Assembly: GCA_023418355.1 (NCBI GenBank)
Contig: JAEZZU010000109.1
Coordinates: 1-5,244 of the forward strand
Length of the DNA: 5,244 nt
From: Pseudomonadota bacterium
GTDB taxonomy: Bacteria; Pseudomonadota; Gammaproteobacteria; Burkholderiales; Burkholderiaceae_C
Reading direction: 5' to 3'
Shown here: positions 1 to 5,194 of the stretch, one piece after another
Layout of the letters: every line of letters begins with the position of its first letter
How positions within the stretch are numbered: position 1 is the stretch's first letter
The notes under the pieces: model-generated
What the model was told of the DNA's origin: nothing
The model's database searches: none
The model's input: the letters and a program-made list of their open reading frames with translations, nothing else
Program-made: the position numbers and the translations under genes

Positions 1-1
1 G

Positions 2-274
2 CTGAGCAAACGCTTTACCGACCCCATTCTGGCCGTGCGCTGGCGCCACCAGTTCAACCCGCAGTGGTCCACCCTGCTCTATGCCGATGCAGGCGGCTTT
101 GGCGTAGGCTCTCACGCCACCTGGCAGCTGCTCGCAACCGTGAACTACCAGATGCGTGAGCAGCTGTACCTCAGCCTGGGCTACCGCCAGCTCAATGTGG
201 ACTACCGCAAGGATGCACAGCGCATGGACCTGCGCCTGGGCGGCCCCATCCTCGGCCTGACCATGCAGTTCTAG
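2..274 (+). CDS. Outer-membrane beta-barrel protein, C-terminal fragment
   Basis: The open frame enters from the left edge and ends at the TAG stop 272-274, so only about the last 90 residues are visible and the true start lies outside the window. The visible part alternates polar and hydrophobic residues in short amphipathic strands. It contains the motif ADAGGFGVGSHATWQ near the start of the fragment, then strands such as QLYLSLGYRQLNVDY, and it finishes with GPILGLTMQF. A C-terminal phenylalanine after alternating hydrophobic residues is the usual BAM-complex recognition signal of outer-membrane barrels. The GGFGVGS...TWQ pattern resembles a widespread family of uncharacterised proteobacterial outer-membrane proteins; this is from memory. 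It is probably an integral outer-membrane protein, and no substrate can be inferred. The GTG at 35 is internal and is not taken as a start, because the frame stays open upstream with matching composition. Confidence 0.75.
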   Translation: MSKRFTDPILAVRWRHQFNPQWSTLLYADAGGFGVGSHATWQLLATVNYQMREQLYLSLGYRQLNVDYRKDAQRMDLRLGGPILGLTMQF

Positions 275-308
275 GCGCCAACGGACGTTTTGAAAAAAAT
301 GGGCGCTT

Positions 309-340
309 TTGAAAAAAGTGCTCCAAAACACCGCTACAAT
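309..340 (+). promoter_or_regulatory. Probable promoter of tRNA-Phe
   Basis: TACAAT at 335-340 matches the sigma-70 -10 hexamer at five of six positions and is followed by the GC-rich discriminator GCGG, as is common in stable-RNA promoters. The best -35-like hexamer, TTGAAA at 309-314, lies 20 bases upstream, which is longer than the usual 16-18. The A-rich hexamers that would give normal spacing match poorly. Transcription would start near 346-348, leaving a leader of about 28 bases before the tRNA. The -10 call is fairly good and the -35 call is uncertain. Confidence 0.45.
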
Positions 341-374
341 GCGGTTCTCGCTGCAGTGCTACATTGCAGCAAAT

Positions 375-450
375 GGCTCGGTAGCTCAGTTGGTAGAGCA
401 GCGGATTGAAAATCCGCGTGTCGGCGGTTCGATCCCGTCCCAAGCCACCA
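375..450 (+). tRNA. tRNA-Phe (anticodon GAA)
   Basis: A 76-base cloverleaf can be folded by eye. The D stem is GCTC/GAGC, the anticodon stem is GCGGA (401-405) paired with TCCGC (413-417), and the loop TTGAAAA places anticodon GAA at 408-410. The variable loop is GTGTC. The T stem is GGCGG/CCGTC with loop TTCGATC, and the discriminator A at 447 is followed by an encoded CCA (448-450). It decodes UUC and UUU. The anticodon GAA, U20 (394) and A73 agree with phenylalanine identity elements known from E. coli. The acceptor stem GGCTCGG (375-381) pairs with CCAAGCC (440-446) except for a C-A mismatch at positions 5 and 68. The T stem has one G-T wobble (424/438). The gene sits alone between its own promoter and a terminator. 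Nothing suggests a pseudogene. Confidence 0.97.
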
Positions 451-456
451 GATTCG

Positions 457-494
457 AAGCCCTTGATCAGCAATGATCAAGGGCTTTTCTGTTT
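457..494 (+). terminator. Intrinsic terminator of tRNA-Phe
   Basis: GCCCTTGATCA (459-469) and TGATCAAGGGC (474-484) form a perfect 11-bp stem closed by the tetraloop GCAA (470-473), which is a stable GNRA type. The stem extends by two more A-T pairs (457-458 with 485-486). The 3' side runs into TTTTCTGTTT. It begins only seven bases after the CCA end, which fits a rho-independent terminator for the tRNA transcript. Confidence 0.9.
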
Positions 495-556
495 GGCGGT
501 CAACGTCCACGCCATTCCGAGCACCGCAAAGACCGCAGGCAACGAGCGAAAAATCC

Positions 557-592
557 ATAGCTGCCAGCGCTTGGCACATAAGCCCTGGTGCC
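557..592 (+). repeat. Palindromic intergenic repeat, copy 1
   Basis: This 36-base core matches 3840-3875 at 28 of 36 positions in the same orientation and without gaps. Shared blocks are ATAGCT, CAGCGCTTG and CATAAG. It can fold: CCAGCGCTT (564-572) pairs with AAGCCCTGG (580-588) with one mismatch around a 7-base loop. An alternative fold pairs GGCAC (573-577) with GTGCC (588-592), and six T residues (593-598) follow directly, so it could also work as a weak plus-strand terminator. The flanks (AAAAAT before, TTTTTTGACTATAAA after) roughly mirror those of copy 2. I recall ATAGCT...CAGCGCTT...AAGCGCTG elements as abundant between genes in Comamonadaceae. It encodes nothing recognisable. Confidence 0.75.
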
Positions 593-625
593 TTTTTTGA
601 CTATAAATTCACCTGCACATACCTC

Positions 626-655
626 AAGGCCCAACCTGAACATCAGGCCGGGCTT
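626..655 (-). terminator. Possible terminator hairpin 3' of the nitroreductase gene
   Basis: CCTGA (635-639) pairs with TCAGG (643-647) around a 3-base loop. After a 2x2 internal mismatch, CCC (630-632) pairs with GGG (650-652) and AAG (626-628) with CTT (653-655), leaving G629 bulged. It lies 17 bases beyond the stop of the minus-strand gene. Reading on the minus strand there is no clear T run after the stem, so termination efficiency is doubtful. Confidence 0.4.
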
Positions 656-672
656 CGTGGCCAGCTGAGCGC

Positions 673-1506
673 TCAGGCTGCAGCCTCAATATCCTTGTAG
701 CTAAAGCCAGCATTACGCAGCGCTTCGTACAGACGATGGCGACCCGTCAGTGCTTCAGGGCTGCCCAAGCGGTCCACCACCTGGGCACTCCAGTCCACTT
801 CCTTCATGCCATTGGCGCGCATAAAGCTGCGCAAGACCTCGTTGTAGTCGCCAATCTCCTGCTGCTGGTCTGCAGGCACCTGGTACTGCTCGCGATGCAG
901 CACGGCGCTTTGTGGCAGGCGAGGCTTGATCTGCGCAGGGCGAGCGGGATCAGGGTGACCGACAACCAGGCCGAATACGGGGAACACATTCCTGGGGGTG
1001 CCCAGCACCTTGGCCACTTCCTCGGGCTGGTTGCGCATGCCACCCACATAGACCGTGCCCAGACCCATGGCTTCAGCAGCCACCACGGCATTCTGTGCCG
1101 CCAGTGCGGCATCAATCACGCCCATCAAGAAGGTATCCAGATAGTTCAGCCCAACGGGATGACGGCCTTGCTGCTGCCCCAGTCGTTCAATGCGCGACAG
1201 GTCCGCCAGCCACACCAGCACCAGTGGCGCCACACCCAGATGCTTTTGAGGGCCCACCAAGTTCGCCAGCGCAGCGCGGCGCTCCTGCGACTCCACGGCA
1301 ATCACGCTCCAGGTCTGCAGATTGGACGAGGTGGGCGCGGATTGCGCGGCCGCCACCAGGGTTTCGATGGTGTTGGCAGGCAAGGGATCGCGCAGAAAGT
1401 GACGCACGGAGCGGTGGCTCAGCATGGCATCCAGTGCGGGCAGATCGGGCAGATTCAGCGCAGGCGCTTCATTTCCATAGCGCGCTTGCAAGACAGTGTG
1501 AGACAT
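673..1506 (-). CDS. nfsA: NfsA-type FMN-dependent nitroreductase / NAD(P)H oxidoreductase
   Basis: This 277-residue protein is predicted to be a cytoplasmic flavoenzyme that reduces nitro-aromatics, quinones or free flavin by two-electron transfer from NAD(P)H. It follows E. coli NfsA (240 aa, recalled) closely. HRSVRHF (31-37) is the N-terminal FMN phosphate-binding motif, and APTSSNLQTWS (58-67) follows. GPQKHL (85-90) is conserved, and LMGVIDAALAAQNAVVAAEAMG (127-148) matches the dimer-core helix. GLGTVYVGGMRN (148-159) and IKPRLP (193-198) match family motifs, the latter holding the Lys and Arg that contact flavin. It has about 20 extra residues at each end. In the C-terminal region the arginine-rich NADPH-contact segment of E. 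coli NfsA is not conserved (RANGMKEVDW here), so cofactor preference is uncertain. The ATG at 1504-1506 is chosen because similarity begins soon after it and a weak GGA lies upstream. The longer open frame overlaps the divergent gene. The symbol reflects family only. Confidence 0.88.
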   Translation of the reverse strand: MSHTVLQARYGNEAPALNLPDLPALDAMLSHRSVRHFLRDPLPANTIETLVAAAQSAPTSSNLQTWSVIAVESQERRAALANLVGPQKHLGVAPLVLVWLADLSRIERLGQQQGRHPVGLNYLDTFLMGVIDAALAAQNAVVAAEAMGLGTVYVGGMRNQPEEVAKVLGTPRNVFPVFGLVVGHPDPARPAQIKPRLPQSAVLHREQYQVPADQQQEIGDYNEVLRSFMRANGMKEVDWSAQVVDRLGSPEALTGRHRLYEALRNAGFSYKDIEAAA

Positions 1507-1541
1507 CGTGTGTTTTCCAGACAGTGAAACGTAGACGCAGC

Positions 1542-1547
1542 ATTCTA
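1542..1547 (-). promoter_or_regulatory. Candidate -10 element for the nitroreductase gene
   Basis: On the minus strand this reads TAGAAT, five of six matches to the sigma-70 -10 hexamer, 35 bases upstream of the chosen ATG. That distance would leave a short leader carrying the weak GGA ribosome binding site. No convincing -35 hexamer is seen at 16-18 bases, so this is only a candidate. Confidence 0.3.
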
Positions 1548-1661
1548 GAAAGACAGCGCCAGATGGCCTGACAGATACCGTACGTCGGGAGTGCTTCGCG
1601 TAACAAGTCGAAACGGTTACAACCAGAGCTTTTTCACATAACAACAGCAAGGAGACCCACC

Positions 1662-2285
1662 ATGAAAACATTTCCCCTTTCACTTGCCGCGCCCCTCTGG
1701 CATCGCATGGTGTACTGCGCTGGCGTGCTGGTACTGACGGCAGCCAGCACCCTCTATGCACCAGCTGCGGGTGCTACCAGCAGCAGTTTTGCCCCCACCG
1801 AGGTCGTGCAGGGAACGCCTCTGGTACTGCAAGGGCACGGCACGCGCTACCGCGCCATCTTCAAGGTGTATGACATGGCGCTGTACCTGCCACGCAAGGT
1901 ACAGACGGTGGAAGAAGTGCTGCAGCTCAACGGTCCGGCACGCATCAATTTTGTGGCCCTGCGGGATTTGCCGGGCACGGACCTGGGCCTGTCATTCATC
2001 CGTGGCCTGAAGAACAATGCCACGCCCGAGCAGATGCAGCGCTACACCCCTACCAGCAACCGACTGATTGAAATTTTCTCGGGCCGCAGCAAGGTGGCAC
2101 CCGGTGAGACCTTTGCCATGGAGTTTGTGCCGGGCAAGGGCACGACGTTCTTCATCCACGGCGAGCAACAAGGTGACCCGGTCGGAGATGACGAATACTT
2201 TGGCCTGATTCTGCGTATCTGGCTGGGCAATGCACCGGCAGACCGCAAGCTCAAGGCCAGCCTGGTACCAGCCAGCAGCCTGTAA
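1662..2285 (+). CDS. Secreted chalcone isomerase-like domain protein
   Basis: This 207-residue protein has an N-terminal export signal. Basic residues lie at 2 and 15, a hydrophobic stretch runs over about 17-32, and a plausible signal peptidase site is APAAGA|T near 38. The mature part matches the bacterial chalcone isomerase-like family (Pfam Chalcone_3 type). Visible motifs are FAPTEVVQGTPLVLQGHGTR (43-62), IFKVYDMALYLP (66-77), the strand INFVALRDL (95-103), FIRGLKNN (112-119), the segment FVPGKGTTFFIHGE (155-168) and the C-terminal ILRIWLGNAP (183-192). Plant chalcone isomerases cyclise chalcones, while related fatty-acid-binding proteins bind acyl chains. Bacterial periplasmic members have no settled function, so neither activity is claimed. 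The start is supported by AAGGAG (1649-1654) seven bases before the ATG. It is divergent from the nitroreductase gene and may share control elements with it. Confidence 0.85.
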   Translation: MKTFPLSLAAPLWHRMVYCAGVLVLTAASTLYAPAAGATSSSFAPTEVVQGTPLVLQGHGTRYRAIFKVYDMALYLPRKVQTVEEVLQLNGPARINFVALRDLPGTDLGLSFIRGLKNNATPEQMQRYTPTSNRLIEIFSGRSKVAPGETFAMEFVPGKGTTFFIHGEQQGDPVGDDEYFGLILRIWLGNAPADRKLKASLVPASSL

Positions 2286-2436
2286 GACCTGCGCTGTGCA
2301 CTACCCGCATCCCGGTCCAAAGTGCTTTGAATTTTGCGTGCCCTACCCGCCTGCGCTGAGCCACTAAGATCAGTGCACGGTGCGCATTTGCCTGCACCTC
2401 ATCGTCCAGCACAACCATACGACTCGGAGACAACCC

Positions 2437-3225
2437 ATGGACATTCTGGGCATGCTGAATCTTGCCTCGTGGAGCGAGGTAGCCCTTCTGCTGGCTGCAG
2501 CCTTTGTCGCAGGCGCGCTGAACGCCGTGGCGGGTGGCGGCAGCTTTCTGACACTGCCTGCACTGGTGTTTGTGGGCGTGCCCGCCGTCACTGCCAATGC
2601 CACGGGCACAGTGGCCCTGCTGCCGGGCTATGCCGCCAGTGCCTGGGGCTTCAAGGAAGACATGGCTGCCCCCCCCGGGCTGACCATGCGCAAGTCCATC
2701 GTGCTGTCCCTGCTGGGTGGCGCTGCCGGTGCCGCCCTGCTGCTGCTGACGCCGGATGACACCTTCCGCCGCGTGGTGCCCTGGCTGCTGCTGGCCGCCA
2801 CCGCACTGTTTGCCTTCGGCCCGCAGATTCGTGCCTGGGCCTCGCGCTCCACTGCACCTGATGCCCCAGCCAGCACCTTCAAGGCCACGGTCGGCATGCT
2901 GGCGGTGGCGTTTTACGGCGGCTACTTCAACGGTGGTCTGGGCATTCTGTGCCTGGCACTGTTCAGCCTGCTGGGCCAGACCCAGCTCAATGCCATGAAT
3001 GGCATGAAAAACCTGGTCTCTGCCCTGCTGACCGCCATTGCTGTGGCCATCTATGCCGCAGGCGGCATTGTGGAGTGGAAGCTGGCCATCCTCATGATGA
3101 TTGCCGCCACCCTGGGCGGCTACGGTGGCGCACGCGTAGCACGCCAGATTCCCGCCAACATTCTGCGCTGGGGCATTGTGCTGACTGGTCTGGTCATGGC
3201 CGCGCTGTTCTTTGCCCGCAGCTGA
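2437..3225 (+). CDS. TauE/SafE-family membrane transporter (sulfite exporter-like)
   Basis: This is a 262-residue, very hydrophobic inner-membrane protein of typical length for the TauE/SafE (DUF81) family, whose members are linked to export or uptake of sulfite, sulfoacetate and other small organosulfur or organic anions. Hydrophobic segments lie at about 14-32, 38-66, 87-104, 113-130, 150-180, 191-210, 214-233 and 242-260. The family's internal duplication is visible. The first half has AGALNAVAGGGSFLTLPAL (25-43) and NATGTVALLPGY (54-65). The second half has YGGYFNGGLGI (160-170) and LNAMNGMKN (184-192). The loop at about 131-148 divides the halves. The ATG at 2437 is preferred because GGAGA (2426-2430) precedes it by six bases. 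An in-frame GTG at 2380 would add 19 polar residues unlike the family. The substrate cannot be told from sequence; sulfite is only the family default. It is 151 bases after the chalcone isomerase-like gene. Confidence 0.9.
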   Translation: MDILGMLNLASWSEVALLLAAAFVAGALNAVAGGGSFLTLPALVFVGVPAVTANATGTVALLPGYAASAWGFKEDMAAPPGLTMRKSIVLSLLGGAAGAALLLLTPDDTFRRVVPWLLLAATALFAFGPQIRAWASRSTAPDAPASTFKATVGMLAVAFYGGYFNGGLGILCLALFSLLGQTQLNAMNGMKNLVSALLTAIAVAIYAAGGIVEWKLAILMMIAATLGGYGGARVARQIPANILRWGIVLTGLVMAALFFARS

Positions 3226-3252
3226 AGACGTAGACATCTGCTGACAGCACTC

Positions 3253-3288
3253 GGCTCCCCTGCCCCACTCTGGGCAGCAGGGGCAGCC
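3253..3288 (+). terminator. GC-rich hairpin after the transporter gene
   Basis: CTGCCC (3260-3265) pairs with GGGCAG (3272-3277) around a 6-base loop. The stem extends, with small bulges, through CCC/GGG (3257-3259 with 3280-3282) to GGCT/AGCC (3253-3256 with 3285-3288). It starts 27 bases after the transporter stop. The nearest T run (3300-3304) is 12 bases beyond the stem, so it is a poor fit to a classical intrinsic terminator. It may only attenuate or protect the transcript. Confidence 0.45.
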
Positions 3289-3292
3289 CTAG

Positions 3293-3308
3293 AGTGAGAT
3301 TTTTCACA
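3293..3308. promoter_or_regulatory. CRP/FNR-type palindrome before the GlcG-family gene
   Basis: AGTGA-GATTTT-TCACA matches the E. coli CRP consensus TGTGA-N6-TCACA at nine of ten defined bases with exact spacing. It lies 18 bases upstream of the chosen ATG. So close to the start codon, a bound regulator would more likely repress, or the site could belong to a promoter for a short leader. The match is seen directly; regulator identity and function are inference. Confidence 0.35.
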
Positions 3309-3326
3309 CTGATACGGAGTGCCCCT

Positions 3327-3836
3327 ATGTCATCTCGTGCCCAGCGACTTGCCCTTACCCTGTCCACCGCAGCCCTCATGACCATGGGCGGTACTGCCAT
3401 GGCTGCTGGCACCACCACGTCCACCAGCATTTCGAGCGCCACTGCCTCTCTGCTGGCGCAAAAGGCGGTGGCGGCATGCAGCGAGGCGGGCTATGTTGTC
3501 TCCGTCAGTGTGGTGGACAACGCCGGCGTACTGCTGAGCTTTATCCGCGCAGATGGTGCAGGCCCTCACACGGTCAAGGCTTCTCAGGCCAAGGCTTACA
3601 CCTCGGCGTCTTCGCGCAATCCCACCAGCGGCATTGCCAAGGCCGTGCAGTCCAATCCTGACGCCGCAGGCATGACAGACATTCCGGATTTTCTGGTGCT
3701 GGCTGGCGGCGTTCCCATCAAGCTCGGGAACGCCACCGTGGGCGGCATTGGCGTAGCCGGTGCCCCTGGCGGCCATCTGGATGAAGCCTGTGCACAAAAG
3801 GCGCTGGAAACTGTGCAACAGCAGCTTGCTAACTAA
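3327..3836 (+). CDS. Secreted GlcG/HbpS-type (DUF336) heme-binding-like protein
   Basis: This 169-residue protein starts with a clear signal peptide: basic residues at 4 and 7, a hydrophobic core at about 8-22, and a signal peptidase site AMA|AG near 26-27, giving a periplasmic or secreted mature protein. The rest fits the GlcG/HbpS family (PF03928). Visible are the helix ASLLAQKAVAACSEAG (40-55), the strand VSVSVVDNAGVLLSFIRADGAG (58-79), HTVKASQAKAYTSASSRNPT (81-100), LAGGVPIKLGNATVGGIGVAG (125-145) and GGHLDEACAQKAL (148-160). HbpS binds heme and senses redox state in Streptomyces. GlcG lies in the glycolate operon of E. coli with no firm role. Heme binding is therefore possible but unproven. 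ACGGAG (3314-3319) lies seven bases before the ATG. An upstream GTG at 3294 would only add 11 residues ahead of the signal. Two cysteines (51 and 155) could form a disulfide after export. Confidence 0.87.
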   Translation: MSSRAQRLALTLSTAALMTMGGTAMAAGTTTSTSISSATASLLAQKAVAACSEAGYVVSVSVVDNAGVLLSFIRADGAGPHTVKASQAKAYTSASSRNPTSGIAKAVQSNPDAAGMTDIPDFLVLAGGVPIKLGNATVGGIGVAGAPGGHLDEACAQKALETVQQQLAN

Positions 3837-3839
3837 AAA

Positions 3840-3875
3840 ATAGCTATCAGCGCTTGTTGCATAAGCGCTGGAGGC
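3840..3875 (+). repeat. Palindromic intergenic repeat, copy 2
   Basis: This copy matches 557-592 at 28 of 36 positions in the same orientation. Its hairpin is perfect: CAGCGCTT (3848-3855) pairs with AAGCGCTG (3863-3870) around GTTGCAT. It begins within the A run right after the stop codon of the GlcG-family gene. It appears to be the better-preserved copy and, like copy 1, lies between the 3' ends of convergent genes. Confidence 0.75.
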
Positions 3876-3896
3876 AGATTTTTATCAAAATCTGCC
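3873..3896. repeat. Perfect inverted repeat abutting repeat copy 2
   Basis: GGCAGATTTT (3873-3882) and AAAATCTGCC (3887-3896) form a perfect 10-bp stem with a TATC loop. It overlaps the right end of repeat copy 2 by three bases and may be part of the same element. The stem's inner A-T half and GC-rich base make it a possible weak terminator in either direction, but no extended T run follows. Confidence 0.6.
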
Positions 3897-3904
3897 CACC
3901 ACAA

Positions 3905-3942
3905 AAAAAGCGGCTGCCTCGTCATGGAAGCAGCCGCTTTTT
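3905..3942. terminator. Bidirectional intrinsic terminator between the GlcG-family gene and tyrS
   Basis: GCGGCTGC (3910-3917) pairs perfectly with GCAGCCGC (3930-3937) around a 12-base loop. An A run (3903-3909) precedes it and TTTTT (3938-3942) follows, so each strand reads a GC stem followed by T residues. It lies between convergent stop codons, 68 bases after the GlcG-family gene and 19 bases from the tyrS stop, and can end both transcripts. Confidence 0.9.
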
Positions 3943-3961
3943 GCTGGGGCAGGTACTGGGA

Positions 3962-5194
3962 TCAGCTCAAGCTCACGCGCGCAAACTTGCGCTTGCCCAC
4001 TTGCAGCACATAGGTGCCGGCATCCAGCTTCAGACCACGGTCGCTGATGACCGAACCATCCACGCGCACGCCGCCGCCGTCGATCAGGCGGTTGGCTTCA
4101 CTGGTCGAAGGTGCCAGATTGGCCTGCTTGAGCAGCGCGCCAATGCCCAGCGGTGCGCCAGTCAGGCTCACTTCCGGAATGTCATCGGGAATGCCGCCCT
4201 TGGAGCGGTTGATGAAGTCCTGCTCTGCCGCGTCAGCCGCCGCAGCGCTGTGGAAACGTGCGGTGATTTCCTTGGCCAGCATGACCTTGGCATCCTTGGG
4301 ATTGCGGCCGCCTTCCACTTCTGCCTTGAGCTTGGCGATTTCGTCCAGGCTCTTGAAGGACAACAGGGTGTACCAGTCCCACATCAGATCGTCGGAGATG
4401 GACAGCGTCTTGGCGAACATGGTGTTCGCATCTTCCGTGATGCCAATGTAGTTGTTCTTGGACTTGGACATCTTGTGCACGCCGTCCAGGCCCACCAGCA
4501 GAGGCATGGTCAGCACGCACTGCTGCTCCTGACCGTATTCGGCCTGCAGATGGCGGCCCATCATCAGGTTGAACTTCTGGTCGGTGCCGCCCAGTTCCAG
4601 GTCTGCCTTCAGTGCCACGGAGTCATAGCCCTGCAGCAGGGGGTACAGGAACTCGTGCAGGCTGATGGAGCTGCCATCGGTGAAGCGCTGATGGAAATCG
4701 TTGCGCTCCATCATGCGCGCCACGGTGTACTTGGCCGACAGCTGGATCATGCCGCGCGCGCCCAGCTGGTCGCACCATTCGCTGTTGTAGCGCACTTCGG
4801 TCTTGGCAGGGTCCAGCACCTTGGCGGCCTGGGTGTAGTAAGTCTCGGCGTTGACCTTGATCTGCTCTGCCGTCAGCGGAGGACGGGTCGTGTTGCGGCC
4901 CGAAGGGTCACCGATCAGGGTGGTGAAATCCCCGATCAGAAAAATCACCTGATGGCCCAGATCTTGCAACTGGCGCATCTTGTTAAGCACCACTGTATGA
5001 CCCAGATGGATATCAGGCGCTGTAGGGTCCAGACCCAATTTAATACGCAGGGGCACACCCGTGGCTTCAGAGCGGGCAAGCTTTTGCGTCCAGTCTGCCT
5101 CGGGCAGCAACTCATCGACGCCACGCTTGGTAACGGCCAGCGCTTTTTGAACCGCCTCAGTGACCGGGTAAGTGGTATCAGCTTTTTGATTCAT
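3962..5194 (-). CDS. tyrS: Tyrosyl-tRNA synthetase, KMSKS (TyrZ-like) class
   Basis: This 410-residue class I aminoacyl-tRNA synthetase charges tRNA-Tyr with tyrosine via tyrosyl-adenylate in the cytoplasm. The catalytic Rossmann domain holds the HIGH-type motif HLGH (63-66) within GLDPTAPDIHLGHTVVL (54-70), then IGDFTTLIGDPSGR (87-100), the substrate-pocket segment GGTDQKFN (202-209) and HKMSKSKNN (240-248). The KMSKS form, rather than the KFGKS/T of the E. coli TyrS group, places it in the TyrZ-like subfamily of about 400 residues. A C-terminal S4 RNA-binding domain covers about 345-410, with RLIDGGGVRVDGSVISDRG at 369-387. All key motifs look intact. The ATG at 5194 is chosen because typical homologues begin close to it, but an in-frame GTG at 5212 has the better ribosome binding site (GGAGGG, 5226-5221, eight bases away) and would add six residues. 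It converges on the GlcG-family gene. Confidence 0.96.
   Translation of the reverse strand: MNQKADTTYPVTEAVQKALAVTKRGVDELLPEADWTQKLARSEATGVPLRIKLGLDPTAPDIHLGHTVVLNKMRQLQDLGHQVIFLIGDFTTLIGDPSGRNTTRPPLTAEQIKVNAETYYTQAAKVLDPAKTEVRYNSEWCDQLGARGMIQLSAKYTVARMMERNDFHQRFTDGSSISLHEFLYPLLQGYDSVALKADLELGGTDQKFNLMMGRHLQAEYGQEQQCVLTMPLLVGLDGVHKMSKSKNNYIGITEDANTMFAKTLSISDDLMWDWYTLLSFKSLDEIAKLKAEVEGGRNPKDAKVMLAKEITARFHSAAAADAAEQDFINRSKGGIPDDIPEVSLTGAPLGIGALLKQANLAPSTSEANRLIDGGGVRVDGSVISDRGLKLDAGTYVLQVGKRKFARVSLS

Noticed and set aside
375..480. tRNA-Phe as an integration site for a mobile island
   Set aside because: tRNA genes are common attachment sites, but no integrase lies nearby, no direct repeat of the tRNA 3' end is seen in the window, and the downstream genes look like ordinary chromosome.
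666..675. Ten-base perfect palindrome TGAGCGCTCA over the nitroreductase stop codon
   Set aside because: It has no loop for an RNA hairpin, is short, and mostly lies just outside and over the stop codon. It is probably chance in GC-rich sequence.
736..1527. Long open frame (263 codons) on the plus strand opposite the nitroreductase gene
   Set aside because: It is rich in H, Q and R with no recognisable domain and lies entirely antisense to a well-supported NfsA-type gene.
1507..1761. N-terminal extension of the nitroreductase up to an ATG at 1761
   Set aside because: It would overlap the start and signal peptide of the divergent gene. The extra 85 residues are unlike NfsA proteins, and similarity begins after the ATG at 1506.
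2286..2436. Promoter in the gap before the transporter gene (TAAGAT at 2365-2370)
   Set aside because: Only four of six matches to the -10 consensus and no -35 hexamer at 16-18 bases, so it is not separable from background.
2251..3237. Long open frame (328 codons) on the minus strand across the whole transporter gene
   Set aside because: Its composition (runs of G, Q, H and A) is that of an antisense shadow of a GC-rich membrane protein gene. The plus-strand frame has clear TauE/SafE motifs and a ribosome binding site.
3330..3818. Open frame on the minus strand opposite the GlcG-family gene
   Set aside because: No family resemblance, low-complexity composition, and it mirrors a gene with a signal peptide and GlcG motifs.
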